Translations under genes and position numbers: made by a program | The notes under the pieces: generated by a model | What the model saw: only the letters and a program-made list of their open reading frames with translations | Databases searched by the model: none | Told to the model about the DNA's origin: nothing | DNA from: Patella vulgata | Taxonomy: Eukaryota > Mollusca > Gastropoda > Patellidae | Assembly (NCBI RefSeq): GCF_932274485.2 | Contig: NC_065884.2 | Location: 35,855,540-35,919,539 of the forward strand | Direction: 5' to 3' | Length of the DNA: 64,000 bases | In this document: positions 45,428 to 56,732 of the stretch, in pieces | Layout of the letters: every line of letters begins with the position of its first letter | How positions within the stretch are numbered: position 1 is the stretch's first letter

Positions 45428-47399
45428 TGTCTGTGTGTGATAAGGCTGTCACTGATATGCCTTAGTTTTGAAAATATGAAGATTAAATTCTCAGAAAATA
45501 TGAATAAAATAGTTTGGCTACAGAAAAACTAAAAAAAGTTAATTAAAAAAAAAAAAATCAAAGTTTTGAAGAAAAATTGTGATTTTACTGCAAATTTCTC
45601 AATTTTCAATTTTTATTGAATTTTTAACAGTAAGTAAAATATTCTAATGCCCAATGTTGGCTTATTCAGTCTCAGAAAGCACAGATAAAGTGAACAGTAT
45701 TGAAATTTCACCAAATTTTGTCTAAAAATCAGGAATATTCACAAAAAATCTTGAGATTCCCCCCATTTCGATGTAGAAATTAATATTTTCATGACTACTA
45801 AAATGAGTCAAAATGTCTAAATATGCCCATATTTTCTTTGCTAATATAACTTAGATGGGATCTACATGTTTGTCAGGTTTAGAAATAGCTCCAGCTTTCC
45901 TACAGAAAATTGAAAATTGGTAACACTGAGTTAATAATGTACAGCAGATGGTTTTGTACAAAATGTTCAAAACAGGGGTTGGCTCAATTTTGCCACTATT
46001 TTACCCAGAATAAGCATTATTTTCTTCTTTGAAACATTAAATTCTTGCATTTCCTTCATGTAGAAAGCAATATCCCAGCCTTTCTAGACATTTTTTTTAC
46101 TCCATCATTCTGTTTAGAGAGGCAATAAATGCCCCACCCCACCCTTTTCTATTAATGTGTTTTGAGGGATTTAAATGCACCTGTGTTGACATGTAAATGA
46201 TCTTATTTGGAATTTGTGGTTGAATTACAGCTAAGAATGTTATTTTTCACCCAAAAATATTTGTTTTGTGCATTTCAAGGATTTCTAACCCTTATTTGTT
46301 CAGAGTCAAACGTAGAACCCTGAGGCATTTCAGGCCAATGAGACCACACCCAGATATAAAACTGGTGTAGATGTGTAAATGTCAGTTTAATGTTCAATAT
46401 TTTCTTATCAAAATCCAGCATTTGTGGTGTTTGCTGCATTTATGTTGCCTATAAAACAATAAAATGTTAATATTTCTCCTTTTCAGGCCTCTTTTTATGT
46501 TGTCAACTCTGTCATGACTACTTTTTTGACTTCATTTTTTTCAGGAAATTAATGTAAAGTTCCAGACATCTTGCTTCAGCACAAGGATTGCAATACAAAT
46601 TTGTAACATGCCTCTGAGGTTTGAGATGTTGGAAACATTGAAATATTCCCAAATTTGTGAAAATTGTGTATTCTGTGACCCTTCTGTTAGAGAGGGGTGA
46701 TCATAGACCAAATATGGCATTTTTTTTTCATTCATCAAGGCCTATTTTTAACCATAATTCATATTTATTGCACCTATTTTAGTTTATATGTGCATATGTT
46801 AGCCAGGGATGGTAAAACATAGCTGTTAGACAGATTCCTTTGGTAATGTAAGTTCTGCAACCATAGATTAGATTAATTCAATCAGTGGCATGTTCAAGGG
46901 GTAGGCATACATGTTTCAGTATAGATCTCTAATATTACAATCATTGCAACTGGTTTGCATTTTTTCTGTTTGCATATTGTCCACAGATTCTAAAAATATA
47001 TTTCTTGTCCGTCCGGATATTTAAAAAAGTGGAAAATTATTGGTATTTTGAGAGATGCTACATGTAAATTTTGTACATTTTTCATCACATGGCAGTAAAA
47101 AATTATATTTTTGAAAAAAATTCCAAATTATGAGTGTTTTCTATGTAGTTTCTTTGTAACTTGTCTAATTTTTTCACAGAACTCAGATACTGCCTTTAAT
47201 AAGAAATATTTTTAAATTTTAGCACAAAAGGCCTATGGACCTGAGATGCACCAGTGTACATAAAGCAGCATGTGTACTTAAAGGGCCATCATTTTTACAG
47301 TTATTCTTTGATTTTGATTTTCTTTCACCGGCATGTTGCCAGAACACATGGGAAGGAAATAAAAAAGGCCTTTTGGTGATACCTGATGTTTCACCACTA
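45428..47399. other. Unassigned ~2 kb, no repeats or exons recognised
   Basis: AT-rich, with no internal repeats I could see and no recognisable coding segment. It could be low-copy intergenic or intronic sequence. Confidence 0.4.
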
Positions 47400-47407
47400 T
47401 ATAGGAC

Positions 47408-47642
47408 CATAGGCGTACGGGCAAATTTTTGACTGGGGGGCGGTGGTGGTTGGTGCCCCAAAAATGTAGTTAGGTTCTTAGTATGTTACATAATAATAAT
47501 AAATTTGCTGTTAAATTGGACACATTCAAGAACACAATATTTTTTTATACAACTTTTACAAAGTACAATTGTGTGCCCAAATTTTCCCAGCATTTGGTGC
47601 CCAAAATGGGGGGCGGCTGCCCCCCCAGCTCGTACGCCTATG
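47408..47642. mobile_element. 235 bp hAT-type MITE with perfect 8 bp target duplication
   Basis: Ends cataggcgtacgggc and (inverted) cataggcgtacgagc. Flanked by tataggac at 47400-47407 and 47643-47650. GC-rich subterminal parts (ggggggc/gccgcc). The right duplication overlaps the first bases of the 460 bp MITE, so it inserted exactly at that element's edge and is younger. Confidence 0.88.
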
Positions 47643-47646
47643 TATA

Positions 47647-48106
47647 GGACACAGATCACCAAATATTCCTACGCCGTCACCCACGAAACAAGGGCCAAAG
47701 CTATTTTTAGTCTTCCTCTCCCTTTTCCTTTTTCCCTCTTTTGCATGGCGATTTTTGTTGACTTTTTGGTGTAGAATCGAGGAAAAGGGTTTGAAAATAC
47801 ATTTTCTGCCAGGTTTTGGTGAATATTCATAATTTTGATGCGGAAGGATACAAGAGTTGAGAGGTTGGTTAGGTTGAAATGTAGGGCTTGAAATTGCATG
47901 TTTACTTGGTTCTAATTCCAGCTTGTGTATCTCAAGTTTTTCATGAAGAACCTCATACGTGCTTTTGGGCAAGTGGTTGCCACATGTTGCTCCATCTGTG
48001 GTAGAAAGCGTTCTACCCAACGAAAATTGGGGAAAAAGTTAGAGCCGGTCTAAGACACGAGAATTAACATTGGAGTCAATGGGGAAATCTTTAGTGATCT
48101 GTGTCC
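47647..48106 (-). mobile_element. 460 bp MITE with ggacacagatcac ends, copy 2
   Basis: Same length as, and highly similar to, the copy at 8731-9190, in inverted orientation. Begins ggacacagatcaccaaat and ends gatctgtgtcc at 48106. It keeps the same overlapping open frames (154 and 76 codons here). Confidence 0.85.
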
Positions 48107-48119
48107 ATGTAAATGCCAG

Positions 48120-48291
48120 TTACCTCCCTTGAACTTCTCGCAACTAACACCGCTTCCGGTTCAGTTATTTCTCGGACGCCATTTTTTCTAGTTTTGATTT
48201 TTACACGCGGAAGATATTTTACTCGAATTTTAGTCCTTTTACGAAAGATTAACCGTCTTTTCTTTTGTTTTTGTGTATTTTATTATCTAAG
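48120..48291 (+). promoter_or_regulatory. Candidate promoter and first exon with strong donor
   Basis: 'cgcttccggttc' (ETS-like) and 'ggacgccattttttc' (YY1-like, reverse) precede a pyrimidine-rich stretch that ends 'tattatctaag|gtaagtac', a near-consensus splice donor at 48291/48292. It may be the 5' end of whatever carries the Cys-rich stretch that the LTR element interrupted, or of a host gene. No ATG-initiated frame of note. Confidence 0.35.
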
Positions 48292-48487
48292 GTAAGTACT
48301 TGCGATCGCTAGAAGTTGTGTCAGCTTCATTTAGCGCTGTGAGTGTGAACTGAAGCCGAAGTTTTGTGAACTTCACGTGGCTTTTTTCATTGGAGGCTTT
48401 CGCTCGTTTGTGACGAGTCTAAATCAAAATGTCTGTCAACTTCTAATAACTTTAAATCCTGTTCCGATTGTGGAAGGGAGATGAATG

Positions 48488-49122
48488 TGTAGTGAACAGA
48501 CGGACAGGGGCCCAGCTATAGCCCCTAAATGGTAGAGTAACTCTCGCTTTTCAGCGGAGGGTCAGGTAGCCAGCCAGAAGGTGGCGAAGAACAACGACTT
48601 GTACTTTTTCTTTCCTTTATTATATATTCTCTATTTACAGTGCTCGGCTCTCTCTCGAGCCCTAACTCTCTCTCCCCCCGAGCTCTCTCTCTCTCTTTCC
48701 AACTCTCTCTCGAGCCGACGCGCCAATCCCACGAGTCCGTCTACTGGCAAGGTGTTGCTGCCACAGACGCATGATGACTTCTGTTCATTTCTCGACCAAA
48801 CGTACTTTTATAAGCTAGTGAGTCACGTGACAGCTTAACCACGCCTACTACCTGTCAGTCATATGCACGCGGTCAGCGGTGCCTTGTCTGTTATGATTTC
48901 CGAAGCATGTTATAAATGACAAGTCAAATAAATAGTACATATTAGATAATAATTATGAAATGGAACAATAATTAACTTAGATACATATGACATTAAAATA
49001 TTACAACAGAATAATCTATAAATCTTACTACGAGCAGTGGAACTGGCTTCCATTGTATTCGACATGATGTAAGGTTACTAACTAGTTCAAAAAGTGGACA
49101 TGGATCATAACGGTTCATAACA
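48488..49122 (-). repeat. 3' LTR of the Ty3/gypsy element
   Basis: Starts tgtagtgaacagacgg and ends ggttcataaca on the + strand. Contains a (ct)n-rich tract ('ctctctctcgagccc'). Nearly identical to 54965-55611. The inner flank read on the minus strand ('aggaaggcgtgggttg') is the probable polypurine tract. Confidence 0.93.
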
Positions 49123-49411
49123 CAACCCACGCCTTCCTATAAATGGGTCCACGCATTATAATACCCTTTTAATATACCGGTAAACGCTTGCGTAAGAGAG
49201 AGAGAGACAAACAAACTATAAACAAACAATGAAAACCAATATAAAAATGTAAACAAATTATTAATGGACATTAGCCTATGCGGATAATGCGGCATATTAT
49301 AACAACTCAAATAATCACATGTGGAGTCCTATCCTGTTTATACATGTTCATTGTCACTTATCAAAATGTTTTCAAAATAACATATTATAGTCCTGGAATT
49401 CTACAGATAAA

Positions 49412-49909
49412 TTATGGTCTTTTAAGAGCACCCATCGCCTTAAAATAGCTGTCAACATCAGCAGCATACGATGTACATATACTCCTGCTGACTAATCTGT
49501 CACCTTGAAGACGTTCTGTAGCGGTAAATGTTTCTTCAATAGCTACTAAATTGCACTGAACACCAACAGATTTCATACTAGGCGTATTCCTTTCTAGAGA
49601 TAACGTTATGCGAATTGGCGATCTAGGGAATAACTCAATTTGAGGTTCTTCTCCAATATCCAGCTCAGAAGAAATACTAGTAACAGTAGCGGGCTTGTTA
49701 CTGGATTTTTTAGGGATTTTGAACAGCGGAGTATCGTTATCTTCTGTCGTGTCTCTTTCTTTAGAGCATCTTTCTTTATCCAGTGCTTCGGATATATTCA
49801 TGTGACGTTTGGAGTCAAGGTGCCTTTTCCAATTCGTGGATTTAGTTGTAGCAAAACCACACCTCCGACATCTAAAATAACCCATAGGCTCTACAAAAAT
49901 AAGAATCAT
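49412..49909 (-). CDS. C2H2 zinc-finger reading frame in the 'env position' of the LTR element
   Basis: 165 codons between integrase and the 3' LTR, on the element's coding strand. Near the N-terminus it reads YFRCRRCGFATTKSTNWKRH, then LDSKRH: a C-x2-C-x12-H-x5-H type C2H2 finger of the U1/matrin-like longer-spaced kind. The rest is Ser/Thr-rich and charged, with no membrane segment, so it is not an envelope protein. Most Ty3/gypsy elements have no third gene. A role in RNA/DNA binding or regulation of the element is an inference. Confidence 0.6.
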   Translation of the reverse strand: MILIFVEPMGYFRCRRCGFATTKSTNWKRHLDSKRHMNISEALDKERCSKERDTTEDNDTPLFKIPKKSSNKPATVTSISSELDIGEEPQIELFPRSPIRITLSLERNTPSMKSVGVQCNLVAIEETFTATERLQGDRLVSRSICTSYAADVDSYFKAMGALKRP

Positions 49910-49940
49910 AATCTAACTTTGGCACCTAAGGGAAGAAAGT

Positions 49941-51860
49941 TCAGCATATATAATTATCTAAATAGGCCGGTTGTTTAGTCACTCGTCCCAGTCTAGTACG
50001 TTTGGTTTGGAAACCTAATCTAGAGAGCTCGTTGTCGTCGGATTGATTATCGTTGTTATCATAATAATGTAATGGTTCTTGAGCAGATACTTGAGGTTCA
50101 TCGTCACTGGATAGATCACTTTCCGCCGTTACAATCGGATCATTCTCCGTACGTTTCCTGAATTCGCGCAATCGATCAATGTGGACTACTTGACGGCGAT
50201 CCGATTGCTCATCTATTATTTCGTACGTAATATCGGAATATTTCTTAAGCACACGAAACGGGCCTCTCCAATACTTTTGTAGTTTATAAGGAATGTTTGG
50301 CTTTTTCACTGGCGAATATAACCATACTAATGCTCCAGTAATCAAAGGTTCGCGTCCATGTTTTGGATCATAATAGTTTTTCTGTCGTTGAAGTTGTCCT
50401 TCGAGGTATTTCCTGGTTATACGATGGGCTTCTTCCATTGTTCTTCTAATAAAATTACTCCAGTGCTGAGTTTCGCGGTATGATTCTCCTGGAGGTACTC
50501 CAAATTGTAGGTCAACGGGTGTGTTGACATCCCGTCCAAACATTAAGAAGTTTGGTGTTTCATTCGTCGATTGGTGTGTCGTGGATCTGTATGCAAACAT
50601 AACATAAGGTAAGACAACGTCCCAATCGTCGCCCCTTTCCTGAACATAGGATGAAAGCATGGACTTTAAGAGTCCTATTAGCTCTTTCGACTTGTCCGTT
50701 AGATTGTGGACGATATGGTGTTGTCCTTGTTTTTTCGATTCCCAATAGCGAACACAACTCTTGAAATAATCTGCTCTCAAATTGACGTCCTTGATCAGAA
50801 TGCAACTGTCGTGGTAATCCGAATCGTAGTAAGAAATTTTCGAGTAATACCCTCGCAACCGTTAAAGCCTCCATATTTCTCATAGCGTAGGCCTCTGTGT
50901 ACTTTGTAAAATAATCCGTTACGACAAGTATGTACGCATTACCGCGTTCTGTAGCTGGTTCTATCCTCCCTACTATGTCGACCGCTATTCTTTCCATTGG
51001 CGCACCTGCTGCATAAGATTCTAATCCGGCTTTTCTTTTTCGCATTTTAATAGGACAACACACAAGGCACGTAGCAACAAATTCCATAACATCTCGTTTT
51101 AAGCCCGGCCAGAAATATTTCTGCTTAATTCTTACGGTAGTTTTTGTTACACCTAGATGCGCACTAGATGGAATATCATGGGAAAGTCTTATTATCTCGT
51201 TTCTTTCTGAGGTGGGTACAACAAGTCTTTTCCGTGCAGGTAAGCTGAGTTTCTGCTCCTCTATATTAAGGACATCATTTTGAATAACCAATTGGTCCCA
51301 TTTGCTCCATAGTTTCTTTACAAATGGACTCTCCTTGGAGACAACTCGCCACTCTGGTTTACCACTTAGCGATATCCAGTCGATAATTAATGAGATATCG
51401 TGATCTTCCTTCTGTTTGATACTAAAGCCAGTCATATCGATCCCGGTTAAATGTAAAAATGAATCTTCGGGTGATTTAGGACACTTCAAGCAGGGATCTC
51501 TTGAAAGAGCGTCGGCAATTTTGTGGACTCTTCCAGGTCGAAATACTATTTTAAAGTCATACATAGCCAACGTCTCCAACCACCGAGCTAGTTGTCCTTC
51601 AGGGTTTTTAAAGTTGAGCAGCCATTTCAGAGCCCCATGGTCTGTTCTGATTGTAAATTGACGCCCGTATAAATACGGCTTGAAATGTTTAGCGAAATGG
51701 ACCACCGCTAACAACTCTCTACGGGTAACACAATAATTTCTTTCTGTTTTAGATAGTGAGCGCGAAGCGTAAGCTATAACCTTTTCATGTGAATCGACAA
51801 CTTGAGATAAGACCGCCCCAATACCACTCCCACTTGCGTCTGTGTCTAGCACGAATGGGA
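49941..51860 (-). other. RNase H and integrase region of the fossil
   Basis: RNase H region ('LDTDASGSGIGAVLSQ', 'RRELLAVVHF', 'TDHGALKWLL'), then the integrase zinc-binding region, a DDE core ('PYRPQSNGQVERANRTL') and a C-terminal GPY/F-type domain ('YWRGPFRVLKKYSDITYEI') that binds DNA. A fossil; integrity is discussed under the parent element. Confidence 0.9.
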
Positions 51861-52870
51861 GCTCTGGATTAGGAAACGTAAGTATAGGAGCTGTAATAAG
51901 CCTACTCTTAAGGGTGTCAAATGCTTCCTGGCATTCTTCAGTCCATTTGAAGTCCCTCCCTTTCTCCGTAAGTCGGTGTAGTGGACTAGCAATTCGAGCT
52001 TAACTCTCAATAAATCTTCTATAATATCCACATAGTCCGAGAAAACTCCGCACCTCACTAACAGAGCTGGGCTCCGAACAATCACGAATGCTTCTTATTT
52101 TACTAGGATCAGTAGATATTCCATCTGAAGATATCACATGACCCAAGAAATCTACTTTCCTTTGGAACAAACAGCATTTTGACGGTTTGAACTTTAAACC
52201 AGCATCAGATATTCTCTTAAATACCATATCTAAATTCTCTATATGTTGATGGAAATCCTTAGAGAAGACAACTAGGCAAACTTCCCACTGTAAACCAGCT
52301 AAGATGGACTCCATTAACCGTTCGAATGTGCTTGGGGCATTGCATAATCCAAACGGCATAACTCGGAACTGAAATAATCCATACATTGTGGTAAATGCAG
52401 TCTTTGGTTTATCTTCGTCCTTAACTTCAATCTGCCAGTAGCCCGAGAGAAGATCAAGGGTGGAAAACCATTTAACTCCACCCAGGCAATCTAGAGTTTG
52501 GTCTATTCTCGGGAGCGGGTATGCGTCTTTCTCTGTAAGACCATTAATAAGTCGGTAGTCGACGCAAAATCTTAATGACCCGTCCTTTTTCTTCACTAAA
52601 ACTATGGGACTCGCCCATGGACTTGTTGATGGTTCTATAACTCTACGCTGCAACATGTCACCTAACATAAATTCGATATCTTTACGCTGGTGAATTGGCA
52701 CTCTTCTTGTCTTTTGTTTTATCGGCTTCGCATTATTTATTTTTATTTCGTGTTTAACAAGACTCGTCTGTCCCAAATCTGCAGAGGACTTAGCAAACAA
52801 TCCATGGTGACGTTGTAACAATCTTCTAATCTCATTTGCTTCACCATCTTTTAATCCCTCAGAAGCTCGT
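51861..52870 (-). other. Reverse transcriptase region of the fossil
   Basis: Recognisable Ty3/gypsy RT blocks: 'SPWASPIVLVKKKDGSLRFC', 'DYRLIN', 'FSTLDLLSGYWQI', 'MPFGLCNAPSTFERLME', and 'VDFLGHVISSDG' in the thumb region. Confidence 0.9.
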
Positions 52871-52879
52871 TTATAGAGA

Positions 52880-54913
52880 TCACCAAGATGGTTTGGGAGC
52901 TCGTTTGTTAAAAGTCGATTTAGCTTCTACTGCATTATCTGAATTCTGATCCATTATATCAACTGGGGTATAATTACCTAGCACCACATTTTTATGAAGA
53001 ACTTTCACATCATTAGACGGATTCATTATTCTAATCATGACTTTACGTGCCTCCTCCTTCGGTTCTACCAATACACGAGCCGAGAGCACAGCATATTTAT
53101 TCAATAAAGCTTCCGTTGGCCCTATTAATCCTGGCGTGTCAAGCCATAATTTCTTTTGATCCGCCTGAAGGAAAGCTGGTACGATTTTCTCGTGTCGTGC
53201 AGGTAAACTCGTTGTTTCAGCTAAACTTACTCGACAAATGCCAATGTTGCCTTCTAAATGAGCGTCATATTTCTTGTCCGCGACTGTTAAAACTTTCCCC
53301 ATTACATCGATTGTACAATTATTGTTTTGGAGGAAGTCCAAACCGATGATACACTGTGACCCTATTTCAGCTACCACGGCCTCGTGTTCGTATATGGGGC
53401 CATCTATATTAAACATGAATATACCCTTTCCGTGTGTTTTTAAACATTGTCCATTTGCTGCTCTTAACGTCTGCTTTATGGGATGCAAAAGAGGTCTATT
53501 ACCTTTCGAAATCAACATGTAAAGTTCATGTGATACTATTGTTAGAGTCGCGCCCGTATCCAACAGACAATGACTCGCCACACCATATATTTTTGGTTTA
53601 ATGTGAAGCCCTGCGTCACTCGGCTTGTCAAATACATTAGACGGGAGTCTCGTATTGCGTTTCCCTCTGATGACTCGGAAATTATTTCCACGTGTGCTAC
53701 AGTTTCTTGCTATGTGACCATTTCCTCCACATCGATAACACACATAGTCTTCATTTGCTCGATTGTTTTGTTGAAACTTCCCTGGTGTAAATACTCTTTC
53801 TTGATTACCTCCACCACTCTGTCGTTGGCGCTGGTTATTCAATGTATTACTTCCGTTCCAAGCGGGACGACTTTGATTACTCCATTGTCTGTTTTCAGCT
53901 TTCAGTGCCACTTCCATATCTTTTATTAAATGTTTCATGTCTTCCATATCTCTTTGTAGCTTGGTTAATTTATCCTCTCCTTCGACAACTCTCGAGAAAC
54001 CCTGATCATAATTATGTTTGTTAGCAGACATGAATGCTTCAAATTCAACGGCTATTTGAATTGCTTGTTCCAAATTTACTGGCCTAGACTGCTGGACTCT
54101 CCAAACCAGTTCTCTGTCCGATTGGAGAGCATCGTAAAAGGCGTCTCGAGCTAAAGTATCCTGTAATTCTAGCGTAGCCGTCGGATATGAAAGACTGACC
54201 TTCCGGCGTATCGCCTGTCCTAATTCCGGCAGACTTTCTCTTGGTTTACGACGCCTGGCTCGCAACTCTGCGCGATATAGTTGGGTTTGATTAGCTGGTA
54301 AAAATCTGTTTCTTAGGGCACTCATAAGTAAATCATAATTCCTTCGCTCTTCTGGCCTTAGCGACGGCAAAACTGATTGCGCATTGCCGGTTAAAACTCC
54401 AGCTAGATGAAGGGCTTTTTCCATCGGGTTCCATTGGTTCAACTCTGCACAGGTCTCAAAATGTATCTGGTAATCTAACAAAGAAGTGGTTCCATCAAAG
54501 GGCTGAGGCTTTATCGTTGTTCTCCCTGGCATAGGATTTGGCTCATTATTTCTTCGAGGTGCATTTTCAACTCCACCTTCAGCTCCGAATGGAGGAGTCT
54601 CCAGTTTTTCCAGATTGCTGTGGTCATCATCATAGTTAGTCGTATGGCGCTTAGGTATAGCACCAGAAGCTCGATTTTAAAATGGGTCTCTATTAAATAT
54701 ATCTGGTCTCCGTAGACCTCTCCCAAAACTTCGATAACTCGCTAACGGGGTTTCCATTTTTTGTTCGTTGGCGTCTGCTGTACCTTGGCTCTGCTTTTTT
54801 CCAGGAGAACTCGCCATGTTGGACATTAAATCTGTCTTCTCCGACAGTAATTTCTGTAACTTATCTCTGTTCGTAATAAATACTTTTCCGTCGTCAGTGT
54901 CCTGTAGTTCCAT
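52880..54913 (-). other. Gag and protease region of the fossil
   Basis: Gag capsid-like helices ('LPANQTQLYRAELRARRR'), a zinc knuckle 'CYRCGGNGHIARNC' (CCHC), then an aspartic protease signature 'LLDTGATLTIVSHEL'. The basic linker before the knuckle is typical of nucleocapsid. Confidence 0.88.
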
Positions 54914-54930
54914 CGGTACAAAGTCGCATT

Positions 54931-54949
54931 CATCCCACCTCTGCCACCA
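54931..54949 (-). promoter_or_regulatory. Primer-binding site, tRNA-Leu-like
   Basis: Minus strand tggtggcagaggtgggatg, starting 15 bases inside the 5' LTR. It begins TGG as expected for pairing with a tRNA 3' CCA. From memory it resembles the complement of animal tRNA-Leu ends (tggtgtcagaagtgggat) with a few mismatches. Confidence 0.5.
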
Positions 54950-54964
54950 AAAAGACGTACACTA

Positions 54965-55611
54965 TGTAGTGAACAGACGGACAGGGGCCCAGCTATAGCC
55001 CCTAAATGGTAGAGTAACTCTCGCTTTTCAGCGGAGGGTCAGGTAGCCAGCCAAAAGGTGGCGAAGAACAACGACTTCTACTTTTTCTTTTCTTTATTAT
55101 ATATTCTCTATTTACAGTGCTCGGCTCTCTCTCGAGCCCTAACTCTCTCTCCCCCCGAGCTCTCTTTAGAGCTCGCTCTCTCTCTTTCCAACTTTCTCTC
55201 GAGCCGACGCGCCAATCCCATGAGTATGTCTACTGGCAAGGTGTTGCTGCCACAGACGCATGATGACTTCTGTTCATTTCTCGACCAAACGTACTTTTAT
55301 AAGCTAGTGAGTCACGTGACAGCTTAACCACGCCTACTACCTGTCAGTCATATGCACGCGGTCAGCGGTGCCTTGTCTGTTATGATTTCCGAAGCATGTT
55401 ATAAATGACAAGTCAAATAAATAGTACATATTAGATAATAATTATGAAATGGAACAATAATTAACTTAGATACATATGACATTAAAATATTACAACAGAA
55501 TAATCTATAAATCTTACTACGAGCAGTGGAACTGGCTTCCATTGTATTCGACATGATGTAAGGTTACTAACTAGTTCAAAAAGTGGACATGGATCATAAC
55601 GGTTCATAACA
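54965..55611 (-). repeat. 5' LTR of the Ty3/gypsy element
   Basis: Differs from the 3' LTR mainly by a ~12 bp gain in the (ct)-rich tract ('tttagagctcgctc' region) and a few substitutions. Ends ggttcataaca|aatg at the right target duplication. Confidence 0.93.
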
Positions 55612-55615
55612 AATG

Positions 55616-55705
55616 TAATGGATGACCATCTAAAATGTTTCCGACATCGCAATTGTGACCGGGATAATGTCTGTTCCGTTTGTGACCTGTGGACGCAAGA
55701 CAAAT
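55616..55705 (+). other. Cys-rich coding-like stretch at the LTR element's insertion site
   Basis: The + strand reads HLKCFRHRNCDRDNVCSVC, then DLWTQDK, a spaced Cys/His pattern resembling N-terminal regions of Gag-like or ORF1 proteins of invertebrate retroelements. The left flank of the LTR element (48428-48487) also has a Cys-containing frame, 'FKSCSDCGRE'. The LTR element therefore landed in a coding-like sequence, itself probably an older element. Nothing recognisable continues beyond 55705. Confidence 0.45.
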
Positions 55706-55711
55706 GATAAC

Positions 55712-55835
55712 ATGTCATTTGGGACTCACGTCATTTGGGACTCGCGTCATGTGGGACTCAAAAAAATATGACGACGACATTTGGGACTCGGGTATACGAC
55801 GTTTGGGACTTTGGTATACGTCGTTTGGGACTCGG
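55712..55835 (+). repeat. Minisatellite, ~16 bp unit (gtcatttgggactc)
   Basis: Six to seven imperfect copies of 'gtcatttgggactc.c' / 'acgtcgtttgggactcgg', spaced 16-25 bp. No other feature. 55836-56019 shows nothing further. Confidence 0.85.
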
Positions 55836-56019
55836 GATAATTTATTAGAAATAGGCCAATTCAAAACAAAAACTGCCAACAAAACGGGGAGGAGGAATGT
55901 TGTAAATGAGGGTTTTTATAAAACTGATGTCAAACAAGTCACTTATTATACAGCTACCAAACTTTCAACACGTCGCTACTACAGCTCGTCTACTTGAGTG
56001 TTTGGTGGTTCAACATAGT

Positions 56020-56600
56020 AACCCAGTTAACATTGATGGTTAGATTTACGTAAAGTTTACGTCATTATGGTTAGATTTTGGTTAGCGTCCAATAATGGTA
56101 AAATTCTTTGGTTAAATTTACGTTACTTTTACGTCATAATGGTTATGGTTACTTTTACGTCAGAAAATGACGTAAATGTAACGTAAACTTTATGACGGAT
56201 TACTAACCAATTTTTTTCGCTTTAAATACTTCTTGATTAAATAACATTACAAGTGTGTGCACATTCTAACAATTGATAAATAGTTGGAATTCAGACATAA
56301 TAATTATATATGTATTATTGGTTGTAATTCTAACGTAAATTTTACATCAGGTTTCTAACCGTTAGTTTATGGTTAGTTTTCTGACGTAAATCTAACGTTA
56401 GTTTTCTAACGTTAATATAACGTTAGTTTTCCAACGTTAATATAACGTTACTTTTATGTCATAATTTTAACCGTTAATTTAACATTAGTTTTCTAACGTA
56501 AATCTAACGTTAATTTTCTAACATAAATCTAATGTTAGTTTTCTAACATAAATCTAACGTTAGTTTTCTAACATAAACCTGATATTAGTTGTATAAAGTA
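56020..56600. repeat. TAACGTTA-rich element: palindromic head and ~25 bp tandem repeats
   Basis: Begins 'cccagttaacattgatggtt', then a zone dense in 'ttacgt'/'acgtaa' palindromes (56045-56200). From about 56355 there are at least eight tandem units of 'gttagttttctaacgtaaatctaac' with internal palindrome taacgtta. It looks like a MITE-type end followed by an expanded subterminal array. The right end is not defined. Confidence 0.7.
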
Positions 56601-56732
56601 AAACAAATGTCAGTTTAATTTCATGATACTAACAATTAAATTACTGTCATTTTTTATCCTTAGTTTTCTTACGTAAACAAATGTCAGTTTAATAACATGA
56701 GCACCATTTTTAATGAAGCGACTCGATGAAGA

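Larger units (their letters stand above)
48488..55611 (-). mobile_element. Ty3/gypsy LTR retrotransposon fossil (young, broken)
   Basis: A 7.1 kb element with two LTRs (TGT...ACA) of about 635 and 647 bp, flanked by aatg at 48484-48487 and 55612-55615. On the minus strand the order is 5' LTR, primer-binding site, Gag, protease, RT, RNase H, integrase, a C2H2 zinc-finger frame, 3' LTR. The protease-RT-RNase H-integrase order defines Ty3/gypsy. I count roughly seven substitutions plus one ~12 bp indel between the LTRs, about 1%, so insertion was recent. The coding region has about four breaks and does not look functional. Confidence 0.93.

Noticed and set aside
48640-48715. (CT)n tract as an independent microsatellite
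   Set aside because: It is part of the LTR and present in both LTR copies.
49640-49978. 112-codon + strand frame, and several + strand frames at 53.0-54.0 kb
   Set aside because: They are antisense shadows of the LTR element's coding strand.
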